The notes beneath the pieces were generated by a model. That model made no database searches, had not been told where the DNA came from, and saw only the letters and a list, made by a program, of their open reading frames with translations. Below are positions 1 to 10,933 of a stretch of 43,563 bases of DNA, piece after piece (the stretch's first letter is position 1; every line of letters begins with the position of its first letter). This DNA is from Vitrella brassicaformis. Taxonomy: Eukaryota > Sar > Vitrellaceae. The DNA lies in the NCBI GenBank assembly GCA_001179505.1, contig CDMY01000454.1, positions 1 through 43,563 on the forward strand, read 5' to 3'. The translations under genes were made by a program, and so were the position numbers.

Positions 1-696
1 GCACGACGGCAAGTGTGTCAAGAAGGCCTACTATGAGGCCGACTACAAGTGCCCATCCGGCTACTCCCTCACGAGCGACTACAGCAAGTGCTGGGCGGAC
101 AAGTATGAAGACAAGAAGACCAAGTGCCCCTACGGCTTTAAGTTCGACGACGAGACGCACAAGTGCATCAAATACGACTATGCCGACCTCAAGTACTACT
201 GCCCAGCGGTGAGTGAGTCGAGTGAGAACATCGGCAACACGGCACTGGACGATTCCGCACGCACACACACACTCGTCTGTGTGTGTGCCTGTCATTGCCC
301 CAGCACTTCAAGTTGACGCCCAAGGGCTGCAAGACCACGAAATACGAAGCCAAGGCGCCTTACTGCAAGCACGGCTACCTCGAGGGCGGCAAGTGTGTGG
401 CCAAGAAGACCTATGACGTCGACTACGAGTGCAAGTATGGCTACAAGCTGACTGATGACGGCAGCAAGTGCTACGCCAGCAAAAAGCTGAGCTACAAGTA
501 CAGGTGCCCTTATGGCTACGAGCTGCTCGAGGCCGACAAGAAGTGCGTCAAGCCCATCTATGCGAAGGTGGCCTACAAGTGTGCCAAGGGCAAGCTGACC
601 TTCATTGACGCCGAGCATTACGGCAAGAAGACCCCCGTGTGCTGCATATACGACTACCACAACTTTGGGGGAGGCTCCAACAGCTACCACCACTGA
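1..696 (+). CDS. Cys-rich oocyst-wall-like protein, 3' part (5' end outside window)
   Basis: Two exons are visible, 2-208 and 304-696, joined in phase 0 across a 95-nt GT-AG intron; the frame runs in from the left edge and stops with TGA. The protein is a chain of short units rich in Lys and Tyr, each with a pattern like Y-K-C-P-x-G-Y/F, then about 10 residues, then K-C, so the Cys recur at regular spacing. This resembles the Cys repeats of apicomplexan oocyst wall proteins (COWP family), which are secreted and cross-linked by disulphides and possibly by dityrosine. The C-terminus ends in a CC pair and a Gly/Ser/His-rich tail. Family assignment rests on repeat style, not on an alignment. A secreted structural wall role is inferred; the signal peptide would lie upstream of the window. 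Confidence 0.7.
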
Positions 697-1654
697 TTGA
701 GGGTGGCGGAAGGGGACACACACACGCCCTCACTGGTCTGTCTCGTTGTCTTCATTATGTGATTAGTCTGTCTGTAGTACCAGCTGGTGCCTTGATTGTT
801 TCTTTATGTGACGAGATGTGTGTCGTTGTTGGTGGTATGCCCTCCGTGTTGTGTTATGGTGTGTTGTGGTGTTCCTTTGTTCCATGCCCATAGTATGGGG
901 TTAATGTCACCCGGGTGGATGGGGGGCGGGTGGTGAATGTGTTTGTCAAGTGTTGTTTGTTGGTTCATGTCCGTGGTCAAGTCGATGGTGTGGTGGTTTG
1001 GTGTCCCGGCAGACGGATTAGTGCCCTAGTCGACACGTGCTCATAGACAGACAGACAGACAGATAAGTGTGTGTATGCGTGTGTGAATTAGGTCATATCA
1101 TCCATCGCGTGACACCAGGGAGGGAGGGAAGGGAGGCCATGAAGGCAGGGCCGGGGAGGGGGGAGGGGGGGAGGACTGTATGTTCGTGACGTTGCTCAGC
1201 TACACGAGACATGACACTTGTTTGTTGACATGCCATGCACTCTCGCCATTCGTTCAATGCATTGGAAGCTCAAGGAATGTGTGACCACATCACTGACATG
1301 CTATGCTGCATGTCTGTCTGTAAACGTCATCAGCATCACTCAGAAGCCATTGGATGAATTAATCATGTGTCAGTCAGAAGCTGACGGACTTATCAATTAT
1401 ACACACGGATAAAAAGACCGTAACCGACAGACACGTAAAGCAGCAAAAGGGGGATGCACTGCACCCACCCCGCCAGCCAGCCCTTCATTCCGCCTGCCTG
1501 ACATCACCAGGCCCACCCCACCCCACCATACATCTACGGCTGTCTCAGCAACCTTCATGGGCCGCTGAGTGACCATCTGACATGACACACACGGCCGGAC
1601 AGACAGACACTCAAGGCACGTCGTGGGTTGTGGTGTGTGGGATGTGTGTCGTAC
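697..1654. other. Intergenic region, tail-to-tail, no gene seen
   Basis: It lies between the stop of the wall-protein gene and the stop of A1. It is TG-rich with a short GACA tract (about 1043-1062) and G-rich runs near 1120-1175. Short ORFs here have no coding character and no splice partners. Confidence 0.6.
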
Positions 1655-4438
1655 CTATGTGGCGGCACTGCGGCGCTCGACACACAGCCCTTGGCCATCG
1701 AGGCTGAGCTTGTAGGGCCCGCCGCTGAGGAGGCTGATGCCGGCCTGCTGGGCTATGAAGCGCCGCTGGAAGTCGGTGCGCGTGTCAGCCTCAGTCAAAC
1801 CCACATATGTCTTCTTGTGACCCTGTCCGTCAGCCAAGAGGACGAATGGCGTAGCCACACTGCCTGACAGCTGTGTGTGTGTGTGTGTGTCTATGTGGTG
1901 TATTGCGTTGCGTTACCTTGAGCTCGTCCGTGAAGGACGTGATCGTGGCCATCACGTTACTGTAAAAGGTTTCATAGTGGTCATCCTCTACACCGCCTAC
2001 AGTGAATGAACACACACAGACGCCATGACTGCTGGTTGTCCCCTGCGCCCCCACCCCCTCACTGAGCACGGTGATCGTCACTTCCTCGACCGGCGGCAAG
2101 TTGTCGTTGCTGCGACGCCCCCACAGACACGGGATCCGGTTGTTGTGCACGGGCTCGACGAATGCACTCGCCGACAGATACCACTGGACTGAAAGGCTCC
2201 TCTCCCGCCCCCTGCTGCTGACCAGCGCCGCCTGCAGCCGCTCGAGGAACCGCCACACCTCACCAACAGGTCCATCCAGCTCCACGGCGTCCTCCCCATC
2301 TCCTACCTTGACGCACGACAGCCTCAGCATGTGCGAGGCGATCTCGAGGGCGCGTTTCACGTTGCCCTCATCGTCGAGGGCACCGTCCATCAGCTGCAGG
2401 GTGTGGGCGGCGGGGAATGTGTCGTCACTGATGACTGCAGGGATGGCCTCGTCCTCTCCAATGTAAGCCACCGTGCCGGCTCTTTTGGCGAAATCTCCGA
2501 TGAGTCGCCAAATGCCGGGGCCGCCGTTGCTGCGCGAGAGGAGCTCCGCGTCGATCCGTCCACACGTGCCGTCGTCAGTGAGTGCGAAGACGCCCTTCTC
2601 CACTGCTTCGGGATGAGCAATGGCGTCACTGATCGAAGGCAAAGCACAGGACTGAATGGCACCGTCTCTCTGCAGCCTCTCTCTCTCTCTCTCTGTCCCT
2701 CTCTCTGTTGTGTCCTTACATGAGCTGCGCAACGCTCTGGCACCGCTCCACAGGCTCGTCACTGCCCATTCACCTCATGTCGATCTCGAGCTCGCGAATG
2801 GACTGCCTTACGCCCCTCGCCACCATCACCTCACGGAGCTTGTCGATCCCGATGGCGCCGCTGCAATCCATCTGGACGCCCCGGAGTGTGCGAAGGGCCT
2901 TCAGCGACTTCCCGTCGGCGGGCAGCCCACTCAGCGCATTGGCCGCCGTACTGGCGTCCCGTCCGTTGAGCTGCAGCAGTTCAAGAGCTCCGCAGTCAGC
3001 CAGCCAAGTCCTTCCGCCCTTCACCCAACTAGCCGCCCAACTGTCCCTGGTGATAAGCGTCTTGACGGCAGGTGTGTGCCACTGGCGGTCCACACGCGCC
3101 AGCAGGCACTCGTGGGCTATGTTGCGGACTGTCTTGAGTGCCGGCAGGTGAATGGGGGCGGGGGGGGCGGGGGGCGGAGCTCGTGAGGGGGGAGGGTAGG
3201 GGATTACAATGCTGTCGTCGAGCTCGACGGCCTCGAATGACAGCACCTCCAATGTGCCCTGAGGCTCGTCAGCCGATCTGGGGTCGTCACCATCTCGCAT
3301 CGCCGCAGCGTCAGCTGTCCCCTCCCCTCCCTCCCTCTCCCGTCTCTTCCCTGCGATGGCCGCCCGCTGGATGGCGTGACCCTCCACTAATGCCACCCAG
3401 GTCCCGCGACACCATCCATCTGGGATGAGGGTCCATGGTAGCGAGAATTGGGGAGAGGTCCATGGGTGGCGGTGCCTGATCTCTCGCACGTTGGTCGCTC
3501 TCTCGCCCCAGTTGTGCGCCACGGCCAGCGGCATGGTCTCCCACATGCGCCGCGCCGTATCGTCCTGCCAGTCGATGACCAGTTTGGTGTAGTTGGCGGC
3601 CGACTGATGGAAGAGGGGCGTGCCGAGACGCCGGCGGTGGCGCGTCAGCTCCAGGGCTGCAGGTGGCCGAACACGTTGGCCAACTCGTCGCGCGACAGCC
3701 GACGACGGGCCTGAAGCGACAATCAACAGGACAGCAACACGCCATAGGCTGATTGAATCATGCCCGTTGCCGTGCGTGTCCCTTACAGGTCCTTGGTTGA
3801 CAGGAGGAGGGTTGCCACTTCTGTGGATCAGACGAAATGATGGACGACTCACTGCAGGTGCCTGCAGAAGACAGAGCAAGAGGCACCAATAGATACACAC
3901 ATGAAGAGTGCCGTGCTGCGGCCATCTGCTGTGCGCACCTCGGCATCATCTTGAGTGGCGGGATTGGGTGCGGCCGCCAGGATCGGCTTGAGTGCATCCA
4001 CCACCCGCGACACGTCCTCATGTGTGCGCGTGAGCTGCGACTGTGCTGTGGCGATGTGGGAGCTGACGAGGGCACGCTGCACATGAAGCTCCAGTGAGGT
4101 GGCCGACGGCGCCTGCGCGCAAAACAACAGCAGCAGTGTGCGAGAGCGATGCAGCAGTGTGTGTGACATGCCTGTCCAGAGAGGCTGGGAGGCTGCGCCT
4201 GCTCAAAGTGAGACCGCAACGCGCCAAGCTGCAAGGAAGACACATACACACAGAGCCGATGACTCTTGTCGCGCAGGAAGGCAGGCACACCGCTGTGTTG
4301 AGCTCCTGCAGGTGCCGGAGGCCCTCCTCGACTGCTCGCGTACCCTCCCTGACCTGACAGTCACACACGAGAATGGAAGACAATCATCAGAAAGAAATTT
4401 GTCTGTGGCGGTTGCTTGCCCACCTGATGCACATCCAT
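1655..4438 (-). pseudogene. Family A copy A1: F-box-like multi-exon protein, frameshifted
   Basis: Nine exons on the minus strand: 4424-4438, 4291-4353, 4172-4228, 3939-4112, 3787-3861, 2720-3710, 2063-2628, 1917-1996, 1655-1822. Exon 1 encodes only MDVHQ. Exons 2-4 encode a helical segment, then comes a short RLIHRSGNPPPVN motif. Exon 6 begins with a segment resembling an F-box (LSRDEL, then LQPWEL in intact copies). Exons 7-9 form a conserved C-terminal region. Compared with A2-A4, exon 6 has lost one G in the codon run for QPWEL (about 3650), giving an early stop, and has TGA at 2770-2772 where A2 has TGG. The intron after exon 3 starts with GC. Function is unknown; the F-box resemblance is weak and inferred. 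A real gene with a programmed shift is less likely than a recent pseudogene. The head-to-head neighbour is B1. Confidence 0.62.
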
Positions 4439-4627
4439 GCTGACAGGCTTATTAAATTGAACGACGAAATAATTCTCAAAATTTGAGCTCGCCAGTCGAG
4501 AATTCGCGCCTGAGACGGAGACCCTTTTCGCGCCGCGAAGCCATTTTCTCGGCTGTCCCTCGTTTGTGATTTGTCCTAATGGGTCCTAATGGGTTTGTCT
4601 TGCCGTCATTTGCTGGCACTCGAAAGC
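4439..4627. promoter_or_regulatory. Putative bidirectional promoter between A1 and B1
   Basis: This is the 189-nt gap between two divergent start codons. It shares short blocks with the equivalent B2/A3 gap (30350-30516), including GTCGAGAATT followed by a CGCG-containing stretch, and TTGTCTTGCCGTCATTTGCTG just before the B ATG. The left copy also repeats GTCCTAATGG twice (4574-4593). Conservation between duplicates may be simple descent. Confidence 0.4.
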
Positions 4628-5941
4628 ATGCCCGACGGCACCAGCCCACACGCGCCTCGCGGAGCTCCACGAGGAGATCCAGCGGCTGCATGACGCATGT
4701 GCGGCCCTCACCCGGGAGAAGGAGGCGCTGGCCAAAGATAAGGAGGCGCTCTCCACAGGCAACGAGGAGCTGAGGGTGGAGAATCAACACCTCCGCCGAA
4801 AGCTAACCGAGAGGGAGCGGGAATATGAGGATAGGGGCATCGTAGAGCGATATAAGGGGGAGAAGGGCAGCCGGACGGACCACAGCATCTTCGTCCGGGC
4901 TGGCGCCAAGGAGCGCCATGATATGGGCAGCATCCCCGGCGCACATCCAGTGCAATTCTATGACGTAAGCGATGAAAACTACATGTGTTGCATGGGTCTC
5001 ACTCTCACTCATTCTGTGTGGTGTTGTGTTGTCACTCATGGATTCAGGAGGCAAGCCACTCCTTCAAGGTGGCGCAGACGAGGGCGGGCTACAAGTACGA
5101 CAGCAACGGGTACGCCAAGGACATCACCCACCTGTTCGGGCCGCAGATGGCGCAGGAGAAGGCTGTCGTGGTAGGTCACTCAACCAGCCTGGCCAGACAG
5201 CCCTTTGTGCACACTCTCGTCCCTTCGCCTCGCTGTTTGGCTTGTCGCTGGCTGTGTGTGCAGCACGTGAGAGTGGACCGTGCCAAGGCGCCGAGAAGGA
5301 CCTCCTCTACACCACGGGCGAGCGCCGGTATACGAGGGATCGAAGGCCGACCAAATACACGAACGCACACCAGCTGATGGAGGTGAATACCACAAGCACG
5401 CCGCCAGCACTTTATACGATTTCGTATCATTTCATCGCATGCTGTTGTGTGTGTGTGTGTGTGTGCGTGTGTGTGTGTGTGTGGTTTGTGCAGGAGATTC
5501 AGAAGCAGGGCCTGGAGGAGAAAATGACTCTAGAATTCGCCGGCGGTGCTGCCGAGTAGCAGCTCCTCGACGAGGCCATCCGCCATGGCATGGCCATCGA
5601 CTGGTCGGTGGAGGAGAGGGAGGTGAAAGTGGACGAGGAGGAGGAGCCCATCGACGGCGGGGAGGAGGGCGACGAGGAGATGGCCGAGAAGAAGAAAGAA
5701 GATAATCATAATCATCATCATAATCATCTGGTGCTGCAACATGTAAGTGACCGGAGCCTCCCGAAATGTCCCTCGGTCTATACATGGGTCTATCGGCGCC
5801 ATGTGTGTCTGTGTCTGACTCGTTGCAGTATCATTATCATCATCATTTTTCTGATCATGGTGGCCTACATGCGCCTGGAGGCGGGGGAGGACTGCACACA
5901 CGAACTAGAGACACTAAAGCGACTACGTGTAAGTCTCACTC
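4628..5941 (+). pseudogene. Family B copy B1: coiled-coil/membrane protein, degenerate
   Basis: Exons matching B2 are about 4628-4964, 5048-5170 (or a few nt longer), 5264-5382, 5494-5739 and 5829-5931. The ATG at 4628 (MPDG, shared with B2) is out of frame with the following coiled coil (from about 4653, heptad-like with EKEAL and ENQHLRRKL). Further on are conserved stretches such as YDSNGYAKDITHLFG, RDRRPTKYTNAHQL and EIQKQGLEEKMTLEF. TAG at 5556-5558 replaces the CAA of B2 in GAAEQQLL. The trinucleotide-repeat exon end is out of phase with the next exon (phase 0 where phase 2 is needed), so it reads HNHHHNH instead of the Ile run of B2. These lesions suggest a decaying copy. Function is unknown. 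Confidence 0.55.
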
Positions 5942-6010
5942 GCGGAAGCCATGTCGATGTTTCTTTCTCTCTCTCTCTCTCCCTCTGTGTGTGTGTGTTA
6001 TTGGTCGCAG

Positions 6011-6974
6011 TTGGGCCACGACGCCCGTCCCCACAGACGCCATCATTGTGAGGACGGGCGTGCCCTTCATTTCTCGGCCCGCCACCACTACAGCAAAACA
6101 GACGTGGTAAGTTGTGAATGAGCAGATAGCAATGCATCCATCCATCCATCCAATGTGCACAGCTAGATGAGCGCATGCAGCCATCGACGCCTAATGGATG
6201 TTTTTGTTGTGTCTCTTGGTTGCTGCAGTCGTTCAGCTGGACTACTACCTACCGTATGTGATAGATTATCCACACACGCGGCGACTGCACAATTGCAGTA
6301 TGATCCATACCTGTGTGAAACATGATGGGTGTGTCTGGTGTGGCTCTTCCTTCCTGTCTGTCTGTCTGTCTGTCTGTCTGCAGGTGGATCTTCATCCATG
6401 AGCTGCGGGTGGGGCTGTATGTGTGGTTTAGATGCGTAGCCGTGCCGATCGCCCGCCAGATCCGCGCGTGGCCGGAGGCATAATTCTGTCTGTCTCTCTG
6501 TCCGTCTGTCTGTCTGTTTCTTCTTTGATGCTTGCATCTTTCTTCAGGCACACGTTCTCTCATCCGATCCATGGACGAGCAGAGGGCGGCATAACCGCTG
6601 TCTGCATTTTATATCTCGTGGTCCGTGTCTTACTACGACTGCCACCGCCAGCACCGAAGGGCAGCTTCGAGCTTTACCGTCTCGTCCTTCGGGACTATTG
6701 ATGCGCCTGCCGGCAGCCGTCCGCTACCGTTCCCAGTCGGCGAGCTTGTTTTCAGGACCCGTGGAGACGTCAGCAACACTTATCAAGCCACTGCTTCGAT
6801 GTTGTGCCCTGAGGGTGAGAGATGCGTGAGCGGACACAGAGATAGGAAAACAAGAGACCAAACAGGACACACATGTATAGATACACACAAGCCACACGCA
6901 TCCAGACCCTCGTACGTGTCTGTGTGCAGGCTGCTGCAACTACGGCGATGCAGATGTTCATGATCAGACTGTGA
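6011..6974 (+). other. Diverged 3' continuation of B1, coding status unclear
   Basis: After the exon ending KRLR, B1 no longer matches B2. Good splice signals bound possible exons at 6011-6106, 6231-6274, about 6382-6435, 6548 onward and 6930-6974. More than one frame stays open. One chain ends at 6701 with a hydrophobic stretch (ITAVCILYLVVRVLL); another splices at 6814/6815 into a last exon ending at 6974. The lack of similarity to B2 suggests that the 3' half was replaced when the block was duplicated or rearranged. I cannot decide which chain, if any, is translated. Confidence 0.3.
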
Positions 6975-7481
6975 AGGCTCACTAACTGCATCTATATGGT
7001 GTGCGGCCCTGCCTGTGTGAAGGGGGCTGGCGTATAGGAACTGCAAGCAGCGGTGTGGTTTGTTTAGTGCTCTCGGTATGGGTGGAACGGCGGACGGGAC
7101 AGACAGCAAATGTGTGTGTACATATGTAAGACTCTCTCTCTCTGCGTCTGTGTGAGAATATGTGTGTGGTGAAAGGCGGCACCGCTGCCCAATAAATTTG
7201 AATGCCTGGACAAATGGATGGATGGATGGATGGCACGAACCAATCTGGTCATCGTCACGAATTAAGTAGGTCACCACACACAGATACCTACACACACACA
7301 CGTGTTTGTCCACCCTCCACGCATCGTCTGTCCGCACAAGCCAGCTGCATCTGCCGCACACGAGTAGCTACCACCCGCCCCAACCAGACTCACGTTTCTG
7401 AGTCGAACGGCACACAGATCGGTGATGCTGGCGCGGGTGGTGCAGCTGGGCCTGGTCTCACCTGATTGGCAGCTGGACACG
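6975..7481. repeat. Duplicated 3' flank of A2, inverted copy at 36.61-37.07 kb
   Basis: From about 7045 to the A2 stop the sequence matches, in reverse complement, the 3' flank of A4. Shared blocks include CCGCTGCCCAATAAATTTG against its inverted partner, a GATG microsatellite (7211-7233), and the GTAGCTACCACCCGCCCC block with its following stretch. It holds no coding signal. Similarity stops near 7045 (left) and near 37065 (right), so these are block ends. Confidence 0.65.
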
Positions 7482-10311
7482 TCAGGCGCAGCGCTCGACG
7501 AACAGGGTGTAATTGTCGAAGCTGAGCTTATATGGCCCCCCATTGAGGTTGACGGCGGCCTGCTGTGCCAGGAAACGCTGCATAAACTCCAAGTGCGACT
7601 CTGTAAAGAAGACCTCAGTCCTCTCGTGGCCCTGTCGATCAGCCATTCCGATGAGAGGCGCACACACATTGCCCAGCGACCGCCTGTGGTCTGTCTGTCG
7701 GTGTGCTGCTTGTCTGTGCTGTGTGGCGCACCTTGAGTTTATGATTGAATGATGTAACTGTGGCCATCACGCCGTTGTAGAATTCGTCCAGCTCGTCATC
7801 CGGCACACCGCCTGAAATGCATGATGAGCAGACACAGCCACCATGCAGTCTCCACTCGTGCTCAGTCCCATTTCCCTTACCTTCGACGGTGATCCCCACT
7901 TTATCGATCGGCGGCAACTGACCGATGCCCCGATCCCACAGACAGGGGGTCGCGGAAGCATCCGTCGGGGAGGCTGTGAATGCCGCTGCCGACAGCACGA
8001 GGCTCACCGACAGGTGCCTCTCCCGCCCCTTCTTGACCAGCGCCGCCTGCAGCCGCGCGAGGAACTGCCACACCTCACCAGCAGGTGCACTCAGCTCCAC
8101 CTCGTGCTCATCTCCTGCCTGGACGCACTACAGGCTGGGCATGTTGGAGGCGATCTCGAGGGCCCGCTTCTTGTTGGCCCCATTGGCGAGGGCATCACCC
8201 ATTAGCTTCAGGGTGTGGGCGGCGGGGAATGTGTCGTCACTGATGGCCGCAGGGACGGCCTCGTCAAGACCGCTGTACACCACGGTGCCGGCTCTTTTGG
8301 CGAAGTCGCGAATGAGCTTCTGGGCGGCGGCGGGGCCGGTGCTGCTGCGCGAGAGGAGCTCCGCGTCGATCTGGCCGCACGTGCCGTCGTCAGTGAGTGC
8401 GAAGACGCCCTTTTTCCACTGCCTCGGGATGAGCAACGGCGTCACTGATCGAAGGCAAAGCACAGACATGAATTGCTCTCTCTCTCTCTCTCTCTGTGTC
8501 CCTCTCTCTGTTGTGTCCTTACATGAGCTGCGCAACGCTCTGGCACCGCTCCACAGGCTCGTCACTGCCCATCCACCTCATGTCGATCTCGAGCTCCCGA
8601 ATGGACCGGCTGACGCCCCTCGCCACCATCACCTCACGCAGCTCGTCGATCTCGGCGGGGATGCTTCCATATATCCGGACGCCTCGCAGTGTGCGAAGCG
8701 CCGCCAACGACTTCCCGTCGGCGGGCAGCCCACTCAGCATATCTTCCGTCGCGTCGGCCCTCCATCCGTCGACTGAGGTGAGCTCTTCGATGGCCTCACA
8801 GTTGGCCACCCATGCCCTCCCGCCCTCCACTGACGGCAACCATACCGTGGTGAAGGACTTGACAGCGGGCGTCCGCCACGGGCGGCCGACGCGAGAAGCC
8901 AGGGGAAAGGTGGATATGTTGTTGACCATCTTGAGTGCCGGCAGGTGGATTGGGGCGGTGGGGGCGGGGGGCAGAGCCCATGAGGAGGGAGGGAACAGGG
9001 AGATGTCAACGCTGTCGTCGTACTCGCCCTTCTCGAATGACAGCACCTCCAATGTGCCCTCGTCAGCCATGTGGCGGTCCCCATTCTTATGCGCCGCCGC
9101 AGCAATAGCTGTCCCCTCCCCTCCCTCCCTCTCCCGTCGTTTCTTGGCTGCGATGGCCGCCCGGCCGATGGCGTGACCCGTGACCCCTCCACTAATGCCA
9201 CCCAGGTCCCGTTGCACCATAGATCTGGACGACTGGGATACCGGTGCCTGATCTCTCGGACGTTGGTCGCCCTCTGCCCCCACTTCTGCGCCACGCCGAG
9301 GGGCATGGTCTCCCACATGCGCCGCGCCGTGTCGTCCTCACAGTCGATGACCAGTTTGGTGTAGTTGGCGGCCGACTGATGGAAGAGGGGCGTGCCGAGA
9401 CGCCGGCGGTGGCGCGTCAGCTCCCATGGCTGCAGGTGGCCGAACACGTTGGCCAACTCGTCACGGGACAGCCGACGACGGGCCTGAAGTGACAATCAAC
9501 ATGACATCAAAGTAAGGTCAAGATGGTTTAGATGTATCAGGTCTGTCCTGGTGTCGGTCTGACCGGTCTTTGGTGGTTGACAGGGGGAGGTTTTTTGGTT
9601 TTGCCGCTTTGATGGATCAGACGATACGATGGCCGCCGTGCCTGTGAGCAACACATGGGAGGGCATGGACACAATGCTTCCTCCCCTCTCCTTATGTGCA
9701 CTGTGATGTTTACCTGTGACTGTTCATCGGTCCCTTCAGCTGCCAAGCTAATGACTGGTGGTGCCGTGGCTGTGGCCGCCAGCGCACCAACCGCATCCGA
9801 GAGGCCCGACTCAGCAGATGACAGCTGAGTGACGGCGCTGTTGACATGGGCGGCGGCGAGGGACAGCTGCACGTGCACCTGCAGCGACTCAGGTGACGAC
9901 GCCTACGACAAGCAGGCAGCAGAGGGAGCAGCAGACACCATCTAGTGAAGTGCCTCGACCTGCTGCCTAGTGCAGGGTGTGGGTGTGTACCTCGAGAGGG
10001 TGATTGGCAGGGTCCAGCTGGTTGATCTGCGATAGATGAGCACCAACCTGATGCACACAGCGGGAAAGAAAGGGTGGCAAGGAAAGACACATGTGTGACG
10101 TCGAGTCTGTCAGGTGCGTCAGTCACATCACATCACATCACACCAGACCTGTGAGTGGAGCTGCAGCAGCTTCTCGAGGCTCTCCTCCACACCCGCCGAC
10201 TGCTCCTTCAACTGAACACAACACACAACACAACATGACTCGCCTGTCTGCCAATGGGAGATGCAGGCTTCTCCTGCCCGTCAGGCCGCCACTCACCTGA
10301 GCTACGTTCAT
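7482..10311 (-). pseudogene. Family A copy A2: F-box-like multi-exon protein, several lesions
   Basis: Nine exons on the minus strand: 10297-10311 (MNVAQ), 10149-10211, 9991-10047, 9714-9902, 9564-9641, 8523-9483, 7881-8444, 7732-7811, 7482-7631. Exon lengths match A1, A3 and A4 closely. Exon 6 carries an intact LSRDELANVFGHLQPWEL segment, which resembles an F-box. Three lesions are visible against the paralogues: an indel after ALVEG (about 9168-9190) that shifts the frame, one extra T in the run 8411-8415 (GEKGV context), and TAG at 8128-8130 where A4 has TCG. The C-terminal exon (GHERTEVFFTE) and the 3' flank place A2 closest to A4. Function is unknown. It is not divergent from any B copy, unlike A1 and A3. 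Confidence 0.62.
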
Positions 10312-10933
10312 GGCGCCGGTCTTCTGTCGCTATGCACAATTGGCAACGAACCGCAGCAGAGAGGCCTGCAACCATCACAAAACACATGAGCACAGTGGTC
10401 AAAAGCATGGCAAAGGCGGCCTTCTCTGTCTGCATTCTCTCTGCTGTGCTCGTCTGTCATCCCCTGCCCTGCCTTGTGAGCCCTTGTGAGCCCTCCCGCG
10501 CCACGCCTCTCACCTGATTGACGTCTATGGCAAATCTCTCCAGTTGAGCTATTGGAGCTGGCAATGGAAAACCAGCACAAAGCTATCAAACAGCAAAGCG
10601 GCAGCAACCACACCCCTGCAATGAGTCGACCGAAACTCGTCGGCTCGCAATTGGGTTAGGTGCTCCCTGAAACCGCTGCTGGTTGTTGGTGGCTCAGCGA
10701 GCTTTGTCGCCCGACGACGTACGGACAGCGGGCCTGCGAGTGGAAGAGCTTCAAGGCCAGAATAATCCGAGATCTGAACTCATGAACTCGTTGCCATGAA
10801 GCTTCCTGCACATGCTGACACACGTGTGAAGGGAGGCAGGTACGTACGGGCATGCGCAGAAAGACTCATCGACTCTCAACTCCCGTGCATCTGTTGATTC
10901 CAGATCAGGACTTAGCTGACTGGCCGACTCTGC
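10312..10933. other. Gap between A2 and the methyltransferase gene, with a relic A-family 5' end
   Basis: It separates the start codons of A2 (minus) and the RsmF-like gene (plus). On the minus strand, 10512-10530 matches exon 1 of A4 with its GT donor, but the start codon is ATA. At 10340-10375 a sequence reading FVANCA then TAG follows an acceptor, echoing the FVANARA exon 2 of A4. These are remnants of an older A copy. I see nothing coding in 10540-10930. Confidence 0.45.

Noticed and set aside
292-723. 143-codon minus-strand ORF
   Set aside because: It is antisense to the Cys-repeat exon, where the repeat pattern clearly identifies the plus-strand frame.
5432-5901. Minus-strand ORFs over B1 with Thr-His repeats
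   Set aside because: They arise from reading the GT microsatellite intron and the acidic exon backwards.
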